A stretch of 64,000 nucleotides of DNA from Fimbriimonadaceae bacterium (GTDB taxonomy: Bacteria > Armatimonadota > Fimbriimonadia > Fimbriimonadales > Fimbriimonadaceae). Shown one piece after another: positions 9,425-18,556 of the stretch. Under the pieces are notes generated by a model. It did not search any database, was not told the origin of the DNA, and saw nothing but the letters and a program-made list of their open reading frames with translations. How positions within the stretch are numbered: the stretch's first letter is position 1; each line of letters starts with the position of its first letter. Where the stretch lies: the NCBI GenBank assembly GCA_019187105.1, contig JABAQM010000001.1, positions 1,426,001 to 1,490,000 on the forward strand, read 5' to 3'. Position numbers and translations under genes: made by a program.

Positions 9425-10288
9425 ATGCTTACCGTTGCCGTTGCCGTCCTTGCGATTTCGACTCAAGCCTCCCAAAATCTGCCGCGCAACTTCCAGTATC
9501 CAGAGCTGATGTGCAGCCTGAGCAGCAACGTGATTAACGAGAGTTCTGGAATCGGGGCAAGCAGGGCCGAAGACGGAATGTTTTTCACCCACAACGACAG
9601 CGGTGACTCGGCTCGCTTCTTCAAGTTCGATTCGACGGGAAAGGTCTTGGGTAGTTTCGCCCTGCAGGGCGCCACGGCCATCGATTGGGAGGACATGGCC
9701 ACGGCCGTGGTGGACGGAATTCCCTACGTTTACATCGGTGACATCGGAGACAACCTTCGCATTAGGACCTCGATCAAAGTACACCGATTGCTCGAACCAC
9801 TCCAATCGCAAGGCACGATCACGAAATTCGAAACCTATACGCTTACGTATCCCGACCGGGCTCATAACGCGGAAACCCTGATGGTCCGGCCCCAAACTGG
9901 GGACATCTACATTGTCACCAAGATCTCCGGCGAGGACAGCAAGGTCTTTAAGTGCCCAAAGCCGGATGGTAGCGGCAACTATGTGCTGCAGGAAGTCGGA
10001 CGCCTTCGCATTGGTACGAACATGGGAGCGACCCAATTGATTACGGGTGGCGACATTTCCGGCGATGGCAAATACGTCGTGATCCGCGGAATGTATGCCG
10101 CCCACGAATTCAAAGCGCCCGCCGGCAACTTCGACGGCTGGTGCAATGAGCCTCGCACGAACATCACGTTACGGCCAGAGGGGCAAGGCGAGGCGATCTG
10201 CTACAGCCGGACGGGCACGACGCTATACACCACGTCCGAAGGAACGCCGTGCCCGGTTACGAAGATCACGATGAAGAAGAAGGGCTAG
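9425..10288 (+). CDS. secreted hypothetical protein, propeller-like
   Basis: A 287-residue protein with a short signal peptide (MLTVAVAVLAIST). The body contains SSGIGASR, FTHNDSGDSARFF and AIDWEDMA followed by YIGDIGDN, a conserved pattern of a family of secreted bacterial proteins that appear beta-propeller-like. No catalytic residues can be named. It follows the PfkB gene by 23 bases and ends in a Lys-rich tail. Its last 23 bases overlap the end of the convergent DUF4349 gene. Function unknown. Confidence 0.6.
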   Translation: MLTVAVAVLAISTQASQNLPRNFQYPELMCSLSSNVINESSGIGASRAEDGMFFTHNDSGDSARFFKFDSTGKVLGSFALQGATAIDWEDMATAVVDGIPYVYIGDIGDNLRIRTSIKVHRLLEPLQSQGTITKFETYTLTYPDRAHNAETLMVRPQTGDIYIVTKISGEDSKVFKCPKPDGSGNYVLQEVGRLRIGTNMGATQLITGGDISGDGKYVVIRGMYAAHEFKAPAGNFDGWCNEPRTNITLRPEGQGEAICYSRTGTTLYTTSEGTPCPVTKITMKKKG

Positions 10289-11510
10289 CCGCTCTTCGCT
10301 GCATCCAACGGAAGATCAGGATCAGCGGCAGCCAGATCGGAGCCAGGACGAAGACATAGATTGCGCCTTGGGCGATGAACTGCCAAGCCGTGCCGAGGAT
10401 GACCTTCGCATGCGCGAAGGTTTCATCCGTCCAGCTCGAGCCTGCTGCTCCGGCTTCGTCCCGGTAGTTCTGGGTAAGGCTGACGCCGATGGTAGCGAAC
10501 GACGTCTCGTTCTTGAGGAACCGCTGCTGAGCTTCGAGGCCCTCGATCTCCATCCTCACATCACCCAGCCGCTGCTTGACGTCGAGAATGTCACCGATTC
10601 GCCACGCCTTGCGAAGGATGGTTCGATACTGCTCTTCTTCCGTGCGGAGGGTCTTTAGCCGGGCAGCGACATCCATTACCTGAGCGGTGACGTCGTCCCC
10701 GTCCAGATTCTCGCCGAGCACTTCGCCCATGCTTCGCAACTTGTCCAGTGCGGTCTCGAAGTTTCGGCTCGGCAGACGGAGGACCATCGAGGCAGTTGGC
10801 CTCTTGGGATCATCCATGTTGAGGTTGCTGGACTCGGTGTAGCCGCCGAGCGTGCGGGACAGGTTCGTCGCCTCCCCCAACCGCTTGGAGACACTGTCGA
10901 CCTTGACCTTTACGTCTGCACGGCGGATGATCTCGCGGTTACCGAGGGCAGGTGCTTTGTCGGCAGGCTTCGCCTGAGGCCAGGCTTCCGCTGGGACGCG
11001 CTGTGTCCTGAAATTCGCTTCACCAGCCTGACTCTCAATGCCACCTTTCATCTTGCCCGGATGAGGCATTTCCATGTCTGGGTTTGGCGGTGCAGCGCCA
11101 TCGGAGCCCAGACCTTCCACACCATTCTTGGTCCGGTCTGGCATTGCGGTCGTCCGTCCGGAAAGAGCAGCAGTCGGAGCGATATCGGCGCCCTCCGCTG
11201 CCCTGCCGCCCACGTTGGGCAGCAGTCGGCTGCCGAGCATGCCTATTCCTGCCAGCAGAACGACGCTGCCTACCGCATAGCCCCAGATTGGCAAACGGAA
11301 CCGGCGTCCGGCAGAGCTGCCCTCGACCCGAGCCTGTCCCTTGACGGGCGCGTCGCTTCGAAGCGCCTTGAGTGATGCCGCTAGTGATTTCATGAATTCG
11401 ACCTCCTGGCGGAGATCTGCATCCTGTTCAATCGCAGCCTGGACTTCGCGTGCACGCTCAGCCGTCAGTTCGCCATCCACGTAGGCTTTCAAGTCTTCGC
11501 GGATGCTCAT
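10266..11510 (-). CDS. DUF4349 membrane protein with anti-sigma-like N-terminus
   Basis: A 414-residue protein. Residues 1-50 (REDLKAYVDGELTAERA, then EQDADLRQE) resemble the N-terminal sigma-binding helix of anti-sigma factors but have no zinc cysteines. A transmembrane helix follows (WGYAVGSVVLLAGIGML, about residues 90-106), then a low-complexity stretch. A DUF4349 domain comes next, with paired helices predicted as coiled coil (VKVKVDSVSKRLGEA; LRLPSRNFETALDKL), and a final transmembrane segment. The ATG at 11510 overlaps the sigma-factor stop in ATGA. Role as the cognate anti-sigma factor is inferred from topology and coupling. Confidence 0.75.
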   Translation of the reverse strand: MSIREDLKAYVDGELTAERAREVQAAIEQDADLRQEVEFMKSLAASLKALRSDAPVKGQARVEGSSAGRRFRLPIWGYAVGSVVLLAGIGMLGSRLLPNVGGRAAEGADIAPTAALSGRTTAMPDRTKNGVEGLGSDGAAPPNPDMEMPHPGKMKGGIESQAGEANFRTQRVPAEAWPQAKPADKAPALGNREIIRRADVKVKVDSVSKRLGEATNLSRTLGGYTESSNLNMDDPKRPTASMVLRLPSRNFETALDKLRSMGEVLGENLDGDDVTAQVMDVAARLKTLRTEEEQYRTILRKAWRIGDILDVKQRLGDVRMEIEGLEAQQRFLKNETSFATIGVSLTQNYRDEAGAAGSSWTDETFAHAKVILGTAWQFIAQGAIYVFVLAPIWLPLILIFRWMQRRAASPSSSS

Positions 11511-12013
11511 CGAATGGCTCCCTCGCAAAGCTGCTCTCGCATCTTGAGGATGGCGTGATGCAGCCTCGACTTCACCGTGCCTTCCGGTACGCCCAGCACG
11601 GCGGCAATTTCGCCGTACCGGAGCCCCTCGACTTCGTGCAGGACAATAACTTCCCGGTGTTCGTCCGATAGGCGCCCAAGCGCCTGCTTGAGCATTGCCA
11701 CATCGAAAGCCACCGGTTCGGCAGCCTGCTCCATCAGCACCAAATCCGGTACCAGAAACTCCCGTCGGTATCGCCGGGCGAGGTTTCGGCAGACGTTATT
11801 GGCGATGCCAAACAGCCACGTCCGGGGACTAGTGGCTTCGTCATATCGGGCAAGGGTCTGATGGGCGATCACGAATGATTCCTGGGTTGCGTCTTCGGCC
11901 CTGTCGTCGCCGATACGGCGGGCACAAAACCGGAACACGTCGGCGTAGTGCTCACGCACCCAGACGTTTATTCGCGAATCCGCGCCGTACGATCGCCGTA
12001 AGCGGCTGAACAT
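11507..12013 (-). CDS. ECF-type RNA polymerase sigma factor
   Basis: A 168-residue sigma-70 factor with regions 2 and 4 only. Region 2 includes VFRFCARRIGDDRAEDATQESF and RTWLFGIANNVCRN; region 4 includes LSDEHREVIVLHEVEGLRY and the helix-turn-helix IAAVLGVPEGTVKSRLHHA. It directs transcription of an unknown regulon. It is translationally coupled to the DUF4349 putative anti-sigma gene. A hairpin-forming dyad lies at 12030-12054 just upstream of its start. Confidence 0.93.
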   Translation of the reverse strand: MFSRLRRSYGADSRINVWVREHYADVFRFCARRIGDDRAEDATQESFVIAHQTLARYDEATSPRTWLFGIANNVCRNLARRYRREFLVPDLVLMEQAAEPVAFDVAMLKQALGRLSDEHREVIVLHEVEGLRYGEIAAVLGVPEGTVKSRLHHAILKMREQLCEGAIR

Positions 12014-12029
12014 GAACTAATTTCGATCT

Positions 12030-12054
12030 CCGGCAATGAATGTCTTCATGCCGG
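12030..12054. promoter_or_regulatory. dyad between ctpA end and ECF sigma start
   Basis: CCGGCA (12030-12035) pairs with TGCCGG (12049-12054), and inside them TGAA pairs with TTCA, with one bulged A and a four-base loop. There is no T-run, so it is a poor terminator; an operator or leader structure for the sigma gene is equally possible. Confidence 0.3.
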
Positions 12055-12085
12055 GCAATCGTTCATGAAATCGTTGAAATCGCGG

Positions 12086-13426
12086 TCACGCGTCCATCGC
12101 CAGATAGTCCGCATGGGTTACCGCCGCAGTCCCATGCTCGGCAAGGGTCTTTGGCGGCACGAGAAAGGCGCGGGTGCCGCTGGCCGATTTGCTCTGAATG
12201 ATCTCGATCGCCTTTTGAAGCTGGTTGTCCGTCTTGGGAACTCCCGGCACGAGGTCGATGTTGGCAGGAACCCGTACATCCGGCTTCAGGCCTCCCGACA
12301 CGTACTCGCCATCGACATCCACCTTGCGGCTGATGTCGCTGCCATTCGGCAGGTAGTAGCGAGCGATGGTGATCTTGGCGCTGGCGCCGTCGATCAGCTG
12401 GAAGACGTTTTGCACCGAGGCCTTGCCGTACGTGTGCTCGCCTACGATCGTGGCCAGGCGATAGTCCTGCATCACCCCGGCAAAAATCTCGGCCGCGCTT
12501 GCCGATTCCTCGTTAACGAGGACGACGACCGGATATTCCAGTCGACGCGATCGGTTGCTTTCCGTACGATGGACTTCTTCGGTACCGTCCCGATACCGCA
12601 TCTTCACGACCACCGAGTCGGGTTTGAAGTTGGACAGCATCATGACCGCGGTCTTCAGCAGCCCGCCGGGATTGCTTCGCAAGTCGACGACCAAGCCCTT
12701 GATCTTCTTGTCGGTCAGCTCGTCCAGTGCGGAATCGAACTGTTCAACGGTCGTCTCGCTGAACTGGGCGACATTGATAATGCCGATCTCGGTGTCCGGA
12801 ATAACCTGGCCTTCAGCCGTCGGAATGTAAACCATCGCTCGACGGATTTTCAAATCGATCGCCTTGTCGGCATTGGCTCTGACAACCGTAAGCCGAACTT
12901 CGGTGCCTTCCTTGCCACGGATCTGGGAGACGATCTTGTCGACGGGTTGTCCGGCAACGTCGTTTCCATCGACCTTTGTGATCAAGTCGCCAGGACGGAG
13001 TCCTGAACGGGCGGCAGGGCCATCCTTGAAGACGGTTGCGACCTTCGCACCCAAGGGATCGGGAGCCAGACGCGCCCCGACTCCAACGAAGTTGCCGCGG
13101 GTGTCCTGGGCAAATTCGCGAGCGATCTTGGGCTCCATGTATTGGGTGTGAGGATCGCCGAGGGAACCCATTGCCCCTTCCATTCCCGCCCACTTGAGGT
13201 CGATCTGGTCGATGGGACGGTAGTAGTCCTTGATGATTCGGTGAAACGCGTCGCTGAATTCCTGCGTGGCGGTGACCTTAGCGGTGGCTTCCGGCCTTCC
13301 GATGAGTCTGCCGATTGCTTCCTGCGAAGGTGCGGAGCCGCTACGAAGGTCCTTCCACGTAAAACCAAAAGCAAAGGCAGCGAAGAGGACGATCAAGACA
13401 ATGAGCATCCTGGCGAGGTTCTTCAC
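12086..13426 (-). CDS. ctpA: S41 C-terminal processing protease
   Basis: A 446-residue envelope protease. One N-terminal membrane anchor (residues 5-22) is followed by a helical region, a PDZ domain (about residues 112-195, with RPGDLITKVDG) and an S41 catalytic domain. The catalytic Ser310 lies in NEESASAAEI and Lys335 in HTYGKAS, exactly 25 residues apart as in Prc/CtpA. It should trim or degrade periplasmic proteins. Its start overlaps the end of a degenerate S41 paralogue by four bases, so both are made together. It is the last gene of the long leftward operon. Confidence 0.92.
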   Translation of the reverse strand: MKNLARMLIVLIVLFAAFAFGFTWKDLRSGSAPSQEAIGRLIGRPEATAKVTATQEFSDAFHRIIKDYYRPIDQIDLKWAGMEGAMGSLGDPHTQYMEPKIAREFAQDTRGNFVGVGARLAPDPLGAKVATVFKDGPAARSGLRPGDLITKVDGNDVAGQPVDKIVSQIRGKEGTEVRLTVVRANADKAIDLKIRRAMVYIPTAEGQVIPDTEIGIINVAQFSETTVEQFDSALDELTDKKIKGLVVDLRSNPGGLLKTAVMMLSNFKPDSVVVKMRYRDGTEEVHRTESNRSRRLEYPVVVLVNEESASAAEIFAGVMQDYRLATIVGEHTYGKASVQNVFQLIDGASAKITIARYYLPNGSDISRKVDVDGEYVSGGLKPDVRVPANIDLVPGVPKTDNQLQKAIEIIQSKSASGTRAFLVPPKTLAEHGTAAVTHADYLAMDA

Positions 13427-14679
13427 TTGGTTCCCTCCGATTTGGGGGCTTCATACTGGCCTATCACCAACGTGTAGCCCGAGCCGTCGCTCAAACGATA
13501 GCTTGTCGTGAATACGGCGTCATCCGGCAGAAACTTGCCTTGAATTTTTACGCCGTGGGCTTGTGCGGCTTGGGCAAAAACGGCGGCGGCGCCACGGGTG
13601 CTGTCATCCACGATCAGCGTCAACTTCACGGCGTCACCCTTGCCCTTGATCGGAAGCTCCTTGGCCCCTCCACCCTTCCTATCCCTCATTGATCCGGCCG
13701 CACCCGGAGGCAGCACCACCTCCAAACACTTCAGCATCGTGTCGGTATCGCCGGCAAAGCTGTTGCGTAGATCGAGGGTCAACACCTTGTTGTCACGAAC
13801 CACCGCCTCAAGGTCGCGCTCAGCACCCTTGAAGAACCGTAACGTCATGTTCGCCTCTCTTTCTAGCGGCTTAACCATGGTCGTCTTTCGCTCGACCGAT
13901 CCCCGGAACATTTGGTCGCCCCGCGCCCACTCGACGAGGACGGGCGCGCCGTTCTCGGCAAGAATCTCCTTGGCCCGCATGGGCGTCCGGTCGTTCTTGG
14001 TCTTGGTTCGGATGTCTTGTCTGAGCTGGTTCAGCTTGGCTGTGTTTCCTTCGGCCTGGAGCTTCCGTTGCTGCTCCCGCCAAGACTTCACCACTGCCGG
14101 CGAGGGAATCCACTTCCCATCGATTGACTCGATACGGTCGCCGGGTCTGATACCTGCCTTATCGGCAGGGCTGCCGGGAGCCACCGCCGTTACTTTGAGT
14201 TCGGGAACGAAGACGCTGGTGTCGGAATCGGGCGAGACCTCCTCGTCCTCTTGGGATCCGGTGCTACCCAGCTTCCTCATGTCATCGCTGAAATAAAGCA
14301 TCAGCTCGACACCGATACCATCGAATTGGCCGCGCTGCTGGCGCTGAAACGCCGCAAACTGGACAGGATTCATATATTGAGACCACGGATCCACCAGGCT
14401 GGAGACCATCCCTCGAACCGCTCCCACGGCAAGTTTCGTGTCATCGCCTACCGGTTCGACGAACTCCCGTTTGATCAGGTCCATGAGCTTGAGGAAGTAT
14501 TGGCCCTCTGGAACCTGAAGGTCGACATCGGAGGCAACCGGCTCCAACGAGGCCTGTAACCTTCGCTCCGGCTCGGGCCCACGGTCGATCCCTTCGCGCA
14601 GCATGTACCCGGCCAGCACGGAACCTAAGAGTCCCAATACACCGCCGGTCACGATGAGGCTTGCGTGCGCTGTCTTCAT
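13423..14679 (-). CDS. degenerate S41/PDZ protein, probable pseudoenzyme
   Basis: A 418-residue paralogue of the neighbouring CtpA. It has an N-terminal membrane anchor, a CtpA-like helical region (SLVDPWSQYMNP matches SLGDPHTQYMEP of CtpA), a PDZ domain (about 118-265, with RPGDRIESIDG) interrupted by a charged insert, and an S41-like fold with LDLRNSFAG. In the catalytic segment VDDSTRGAAAVFA, the position of the catalytic Ser is Gly363 and no Lys occurs 25 residues later. It probably cannot cleave by the Ser-Lys mechanism. A regulatory or substrate-delivery role for CtpA is inferred from the four-base gene overlap. Confidence 0.75.
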   Translation of the reverse strand: MKTAHASLIVTGGVLGLLGSVLAGYMLREGIDRGPEPERRLQASLEPVASDVDLQVPEGQYFLKLMDLIKREFVEPVGDDTKLAVGAVRGMVSSLVDPWSQYMNPVQFAAFQRQQRGQFDGIGVELMLYFSDDMRKLGSTGSQEDEEVSPDSDTSVFVPELKVTAVAPGSPADKAGIRPGDRIESIDGKWIPSPAVVKSWREQQRKLQAEGNTAKLNQLRQDIRTKTKNDRTPMRAKEILAENGAPVLVEWARGDQMFRGSVERKTTMVKPLEREANMTLRFFKGAERDLEAVVRDNKVLTLDLRNSFAGDTDTMLKCLEVVLPPGAAGSMRDRKGGGAKELPIKGKGDAVKLTLIVDDSTRGAAAVFAQAAQAHGVKIQGKFLPDDAVFTTSYRLSDGSGYTLVIGQYEAPKSEGTK

Positions 14680-14694
14680 GGATTTCTCTCTATC

Positions 14695-15150
14695 CTAACC
14701 CGTTTTCGCATCGTTTAGGTCCTGGTCCAGCTTTTTTACGCGCCTGACATGGCGTGCCTCAAGATCTGGGCCCGTTTCCAAGAACATTCTTAGAATAGCT
14801 TCTGCCTGGACAACCTCCGTGAATCGCGCACCTAAGCAGAGCACATTCGCGTGGTTATGTTGGCGGGCAAGGGCGGCCATATCGACGGAACAGCAATTCG
14901 CGGCTCGAATGCCCGGATGCCGATTGGCACGCATACATATGCCGACGCCAGAACCACAAATCAGGATTCCACACTCGACCGTTTCATCCAATACAAGTTG
15001 AACGGTCTCGTCGGCCGCATCCGGATAATCGTAGGCTTCCGAGCTCGTCGCGCCCGCTTCCAAAACCTCGTGGCCCCAGCTTTTCGCCACGTCCACCAGA
15101 CGCTTTCGCAGTTCGAAGCCGGCATGGTCTGATCCGAAAGCGAGTTTCAT
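14695..15150 (-). CDS. rpiB: ribose-5-phosphate isomerase B
   Basis: A 151-residue RpiB/LacAB enzyme interconverting ribose-5-phosphate and ribulose-5-phosphate in the pentose phosphate pathway. It starts MKLAFGSDHAGFELR and contains DYPD, the CGSGVGICMRANRH loop (active-site Cys and phosphate-binding Gly/Ser) and NHANVLCLGAR. Its length is normal. Its start overlaps the HEAT-repeat gene by four bases. The CGSG loop with GICMRANR is the usual substrate-binding segment. It shares an operon with mtnP, both being enzymes of ribose-containing metabolites. Confidence 0.95.
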   Translation of the reverse strand: MKLAFGSDHAGFELRKRLVDVAKSWGHEVLEAGATSSEAYDYPDAADETVQLVLDETVECGILICGSGVGICMRANRHPGIRAANCCSVDMAALARQHNHANVLCLGARFTEVVQAEAILRMFLETGPDLEARHVRRVKKLDQDLNDAKTG

Positions 15151-17720
15151 TGAGACAACCCTCCCGCAGCCCGTCGAACCTCGGGATCGATACTTGCCTT
15201 TAGCCGCGCCTTGACTTCATCCGATAACTTGAGGGAAAAGTGGGTGCTTGTCGAGATGAGCTCCATCTGGACCCTTGGATCGGAATCGGTGATGGCAGGG
15301 AGCAAATCATCGGGTTTCGGGCCTTCCTCAAACCGCCTCCACGACCGTAGAGCCGCTGCTCGAACCAATGGATTCGAATCGGCAATCCCATTTTTCACCG
15401 CGATCAAATGCTTGGGGTTGGCTAGCGTCCCAATGAACTCGAGAAGGTCCATACGTACCCAGGGACTCTCGTCCCGTACTCCCTTCAACGCTTCGTTCAT
15501 GGCCGGTCCCTCAGTGGCCAGAAGTCGTTTCAGTGCGGCCAAGCGGACCGGCTCGCTGGGATCGTTCACGGAAACAAATTGAAGTCGCTTGAGGAGCAGG
15601 TCCACATTCGGATTCGCGGCGTGCACGGCCGCATATCGGACCACAGGGTCGGCATCTTGGAAGAACCCTGCCATCAGAATCTGCGTTTCCGCCGCTCCCG
15701 ACCTTCCCATAGCACGGACCGCGCTTGTGCGAGTAATCGCATTTGGAGCCGCCAGCAGCACGGAAAGACCCGGGCCGGCAAGCTTGGAGCCATCGGAATC
15801 AAGCACGTTCGCCGCCGACTCCCGGTTGCTGTCGAACGGCCCGGTAAAGATGATCTCGGTGAGGGTCGGCCTTGCCGTAGCCGGCGCGTTGAATTGGAGC
15901 GCCTCAGCCGCGGCCATGGCGATGAACGGATTGGCCGACTTGACTTGAGCGGCAACGACACTTTCAGCCCCCTCGACTTTCCGTTTCGATAACAGAACCA
16001 GCGCCGGCAGCCGCTTGGCGTCGTCCTCGGATGCCGCCCACTGTAACAGCTCGGCGTCTGCTGGGACTGCGGCAAGGGAAGGAGTGCTCTCGTCAGGCGG
16101 CGTCGCATCACTGCCGCTTGATACCGAAGCCTCGACAATCGTAACGTCCAGCGGATCGCCACGAGGCGGCTCCACCGAAGCGCCCTCCGGTGACGGACCG
16201 AGGAAATACTCCCCGGCCTGAATTGCCAGGGCCAGCTTGCGCGGTGTACTGGCTTCGAGGCGGTATCCGGCCCTCGATCCTTCGATTTCAATCGGTGTCG
16301 GGGCGACCGTGCCAACGTTGTAGATCGGAACAAATTTCTGGTCGAGGCCCGGAGGGCTGAGATGCCAAATCGCAAGCGGCTCGGCCCGAGTAATCGACAC
16401 TTCGAGGGAGAGCAAGCCTGGCCGGTCCGCTCTGGCCAACCGGATCATCCCGGTTCGCGTACCTGTCGGGAACCGAAAGACGCGGGAATCGCCTCCACCG
16501 ACCTGCTCAATCAACCCGCATGGATAAACAGCCTGGTCATCCACGGACGTTTCACTCTTGCCGGTCGTCCACTTCGGGAAATCCAAGTCTCCCTTTGCAG
16601 TCAGCGCGATCGAACGTCCATCAGCCTTCACCACTGCCTCAGGCATCGCTTCTGCGGGAATCACTTCAGCCATGGCTGGCAGGGCGCTAACTTCTGCATC
16701 CCGTTGCCCTGAAGGTCCTTTACCGTCGGCCTCGACGCCTGCTTTCGGGTCGTCCAGCAGTGCCGGCAAAGGCACGGGCGTAGTCGGTCGCTCGGCATAT
16801 CGTCCCGGATCCACGATCCGATCGAGGATCCTTGCCCCAGCCAACTTCGGCCAAATCGATAATGGTGTCCAAGGATCGGCGCTGCCGGCGTGGCGGCCAA
16901 CTAGCCGGGATCGCGATGCCACGTCGGACTCCCACCGTTTCAGAAGGTCGCGCGCCAGCCCGTCCGGCCGATGCCAGACACCGGGACGTCCGAATGAGAA
17001 GACCTGGATGGCTCCGGTGCTATCGGCATACTCCTCGGTTCGGAGAGTCGGGCCGCTATGGACCACCCAGCGGCTATCGAAGGGGCCCCGGTACTTACCG
17101 TCGTCGGCATCCCAACTTCCACGATTAAACCGTGGCTCCACGTGGTTGCGAATCCATCGCAGGGAGGGAAAGCCCTTCGCTTCTAGAGCCGGGTCTCGGT
17201 CCTTGCCGCCTACATCGAGGCCATCGGAATCCAGTCGCAGGCGATGGGAGGACGAATCCACCTCAACATCGACGATTACGTCGACCCGGCCCTGCGTCCG
17301 CATTTCGATGAGCGCTTCGACACCCGCGAGCTGTTCTCGCAGGAGCTTCATCTGAGGCTCGTTTATTGCCGCACGGCGGACTCTGGCTGCGCCATTTGCA
17401 GAGACCTCCAAGAAGCCGAATATTGGCAGCACGACGACCTTTACTCGCCACTTGAGGGCGTCTGGTCCTGGACGGGTCTGGCTATAAAGCTCCCTGAGCC
17501 TTGCGTCGCTCAGGCCGTCGACCACGATATCGCTGAGCCGGTCAGGATAAACAGCGAAGGATCGCCCTGCCGAAACATACACCGTTGGAGTCGGCGCTGC
17601 CGCTCGATACAGCCGAATCGGGGTAGTGGTCCCTGAAACCGTTCCCGCCCCAAGCTCCGTCCAACCCGATGTCTCGAGCGGCAATCCAAACGCAAGGGCA
17701 GCCCCGATCAAGCCTATCAT
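15147..17720 (-). CDS. secreted HEAT-repeat protein
   Basis: An 857-residue protein with a short signal-like N-terminus (MIGLIGAALAFGLPL). The first 560 residues are not recognised and contain a Pro/Ala/Glu-rich linker (about 320-370). From about residue 565 to the end, repeats of 30-35 residues with alternating helices (NPFIAMAAAEALQ, DPVVRYAAVHAA, EPVRLAALKRLL, NPLVRAAALRSW) identify HEAT/PBS-lyase repeats, usually protein-binding scaffolds. Coupled by four-base overlaps to mtnP upstream and rpiB downstream. It is the only unrecognised gene of the operon; no enzymatic role is apparent. Confidence 0.7.
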   Translation of the reverse strand: MIGLIGAALAFGLPLETSGWTELGAGTVSGTTTPIRLYRAAAPTPTVYVSAGRSFAVYPDRLSDIVVDGLSDARLRELYSQTRPGPDALKWRVKVVVLPIFGFLEVSANGAARVRRAAINEPQMKLLREQLAGVEALIEMRTQGRVDVIVDVEVDSSSHRLRLDSDGLDVGGKDRDPALEAKGFPSLRWIRNHVEPRFNRGSWDADDGKYRGPFDSRWVVHSGPTLRTEEYADSTGAIQVFSFGRPGVWHRPDGLARDLLKRWESDVASRSRLVGRHAGSADPWTPLSIWPKLAGARILDRIVDPGRYAERPTTPVPLPALLDDPKAGVEADGKGPSGQRDAEVSALPAMAEVIPAEAMPEAVVKADGRSIALTAKGDLDFPKWTTGKSETSVDDQAVYPCGLIEQVGGGDSRVFRFPTGTRTGMIRLARADRPGLLSLEVSITRAEPLAIWHLSPPGLDQKFVPIYNVGTVAPTPIEIEGSRAGYRLEASTPRKLALAIQAGEYFLGPSPEGASVEPPRGDPLDVTIVEASVSSGSDATPPDESTPSLAAVPADAELLQWAASEDDAKRLPALVLLSKRKVEGAESVVAAQVKSANPFIAMAAAEALQFNAPATARPTLTEIIFTGPFDSNRESAANVLDSDGSKLAGPGLSVLLAAPNAITRTSAVRAMGRSGAAETQILMAGFFQDADPVVRYAAVHAANPNVDLLLKRLQFVSVNDPSEPVRLAALKRLLATEGPAMNEALKGVRDESPWVRMDLLEFIGTLANPKHLIAVKNGIADSNPLVRAAALRSWRRFEEGPKPDDLLPAITDSDPRVQMELISTSTHFSLKLSDEVKARLKASIDPEVRRAAGGLSQ

Positions 17721-18556
17721 TGCTCGTATAGCCTCAGATCCAATCCCGAATGTGAAAAGCCATCGCCGCGGCTGAATGCCAGACCCTCGGCTGCGCCGAG
17801 GGTATCGAGGTCTGCGGGCATCTTCTTCACAAGATCGAGGACCACACCCCTCACGCGCTCAGCGTTTCGCTTGAAGACCTCAAGAACACTCTCCGCCGTG
17901 ACCGCCTCGGCGTCCGCCACTACTCCGCTGTCGTAATCGGTGATCAGGGAGATATTGACCACGGCCATGCCAAGTTCCCGGCATAGGTATGCCTCCGGAT
18001 ACTGCGTCATGTTGATGACCTCCCAACCAGCTTCCGTAAACCACTTGCTTTCTGCCTTGGTGCTGAAGCGGGGGCCGTTGATGACGACGATCGTCCCCCG
18101 GTCATGACAGTCGATCCCGTGCTCGCGGATCGTGGTCGCTGCCAGCCGGCTGAGGATCGGATCGTAGGTTTCTGCGGGTGAAACGTGGGCGACGATCGGC
18201 CCTTCGTAAAAGGTGTCGCTACGTCCGGTCGTTCGATCCACAAACTGATCGCAGACGACAAAGTCGCCCGGCTTGACGTGCGCCTGCAGCGAGCCTGCCG
18301 CACAAGGACTGATGACTGCCTTCACTCCTAACTTATGAAACGCCCACACGTTGGCACGATAGTTGATTCGGTGCGGCGGAATCGTGTGGTGACGGCCATG
18401 TCGGGGCAAGAAGGCGACCTTTCGATCCCCGACCGACGCGACCATGATCAAGTCGCTGGGCGGACCGTACGGCGTATCGACTTTGACCTCCTCGACATCA
18501 TCGAGCAAGTTGTAGAAACCCGACCCGCCAAAGATTCCGATTTCAATGCCTCTCAT
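17717..18556 (-). CDS. mtnP: S-methyl-5'-thioadenosine phosphorylase
   Basis: A 279-residue nucleoside phosphorylase of the MTAP family, cleaving methylthioadenosine to adenine and methylthioribose-1-phosphate in the methionine salvage pathway. It begins IGIFGGSGFYN (phosphate-binding), followed by FLPRHGRHHTIPPHRINYRAN (methylthio and ribose contacts), AAGSL and NMTQYPEAYLCRELGM, with the base-binding DYD region at TDYDSGV. A purine nucleoside phosphorylase or methylthioinosine activity is a less likely alternative. It overlaps its neighbours by four bases on both sides. Confidence 0.9.
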   Translation of the reverse strand: MRGIEIGIFGGSGFYNLLDDVEEVKVDTPYGPPSDLIMVASVGDRKVAFLPRHGRHHTIPPHRINYRANVWAFHKLGVKAVISPCAAGSLQAHVKPGDFVVCDQFVDRTTGRSDTFYEGPIVAHVSPAETYDPILSRLAATTIREHGIDCHDRGTIVVINGPRFSTKAESKWFTEAGWEVINMTQYPEAYLCRELGMAVVNISLITDYDSGVVADAEAVTAESVLEVFKRNAERVRGVVLDLVKKMPADLDTLGAAEGLAFSRGDGFSHSGLDLRLYEQ

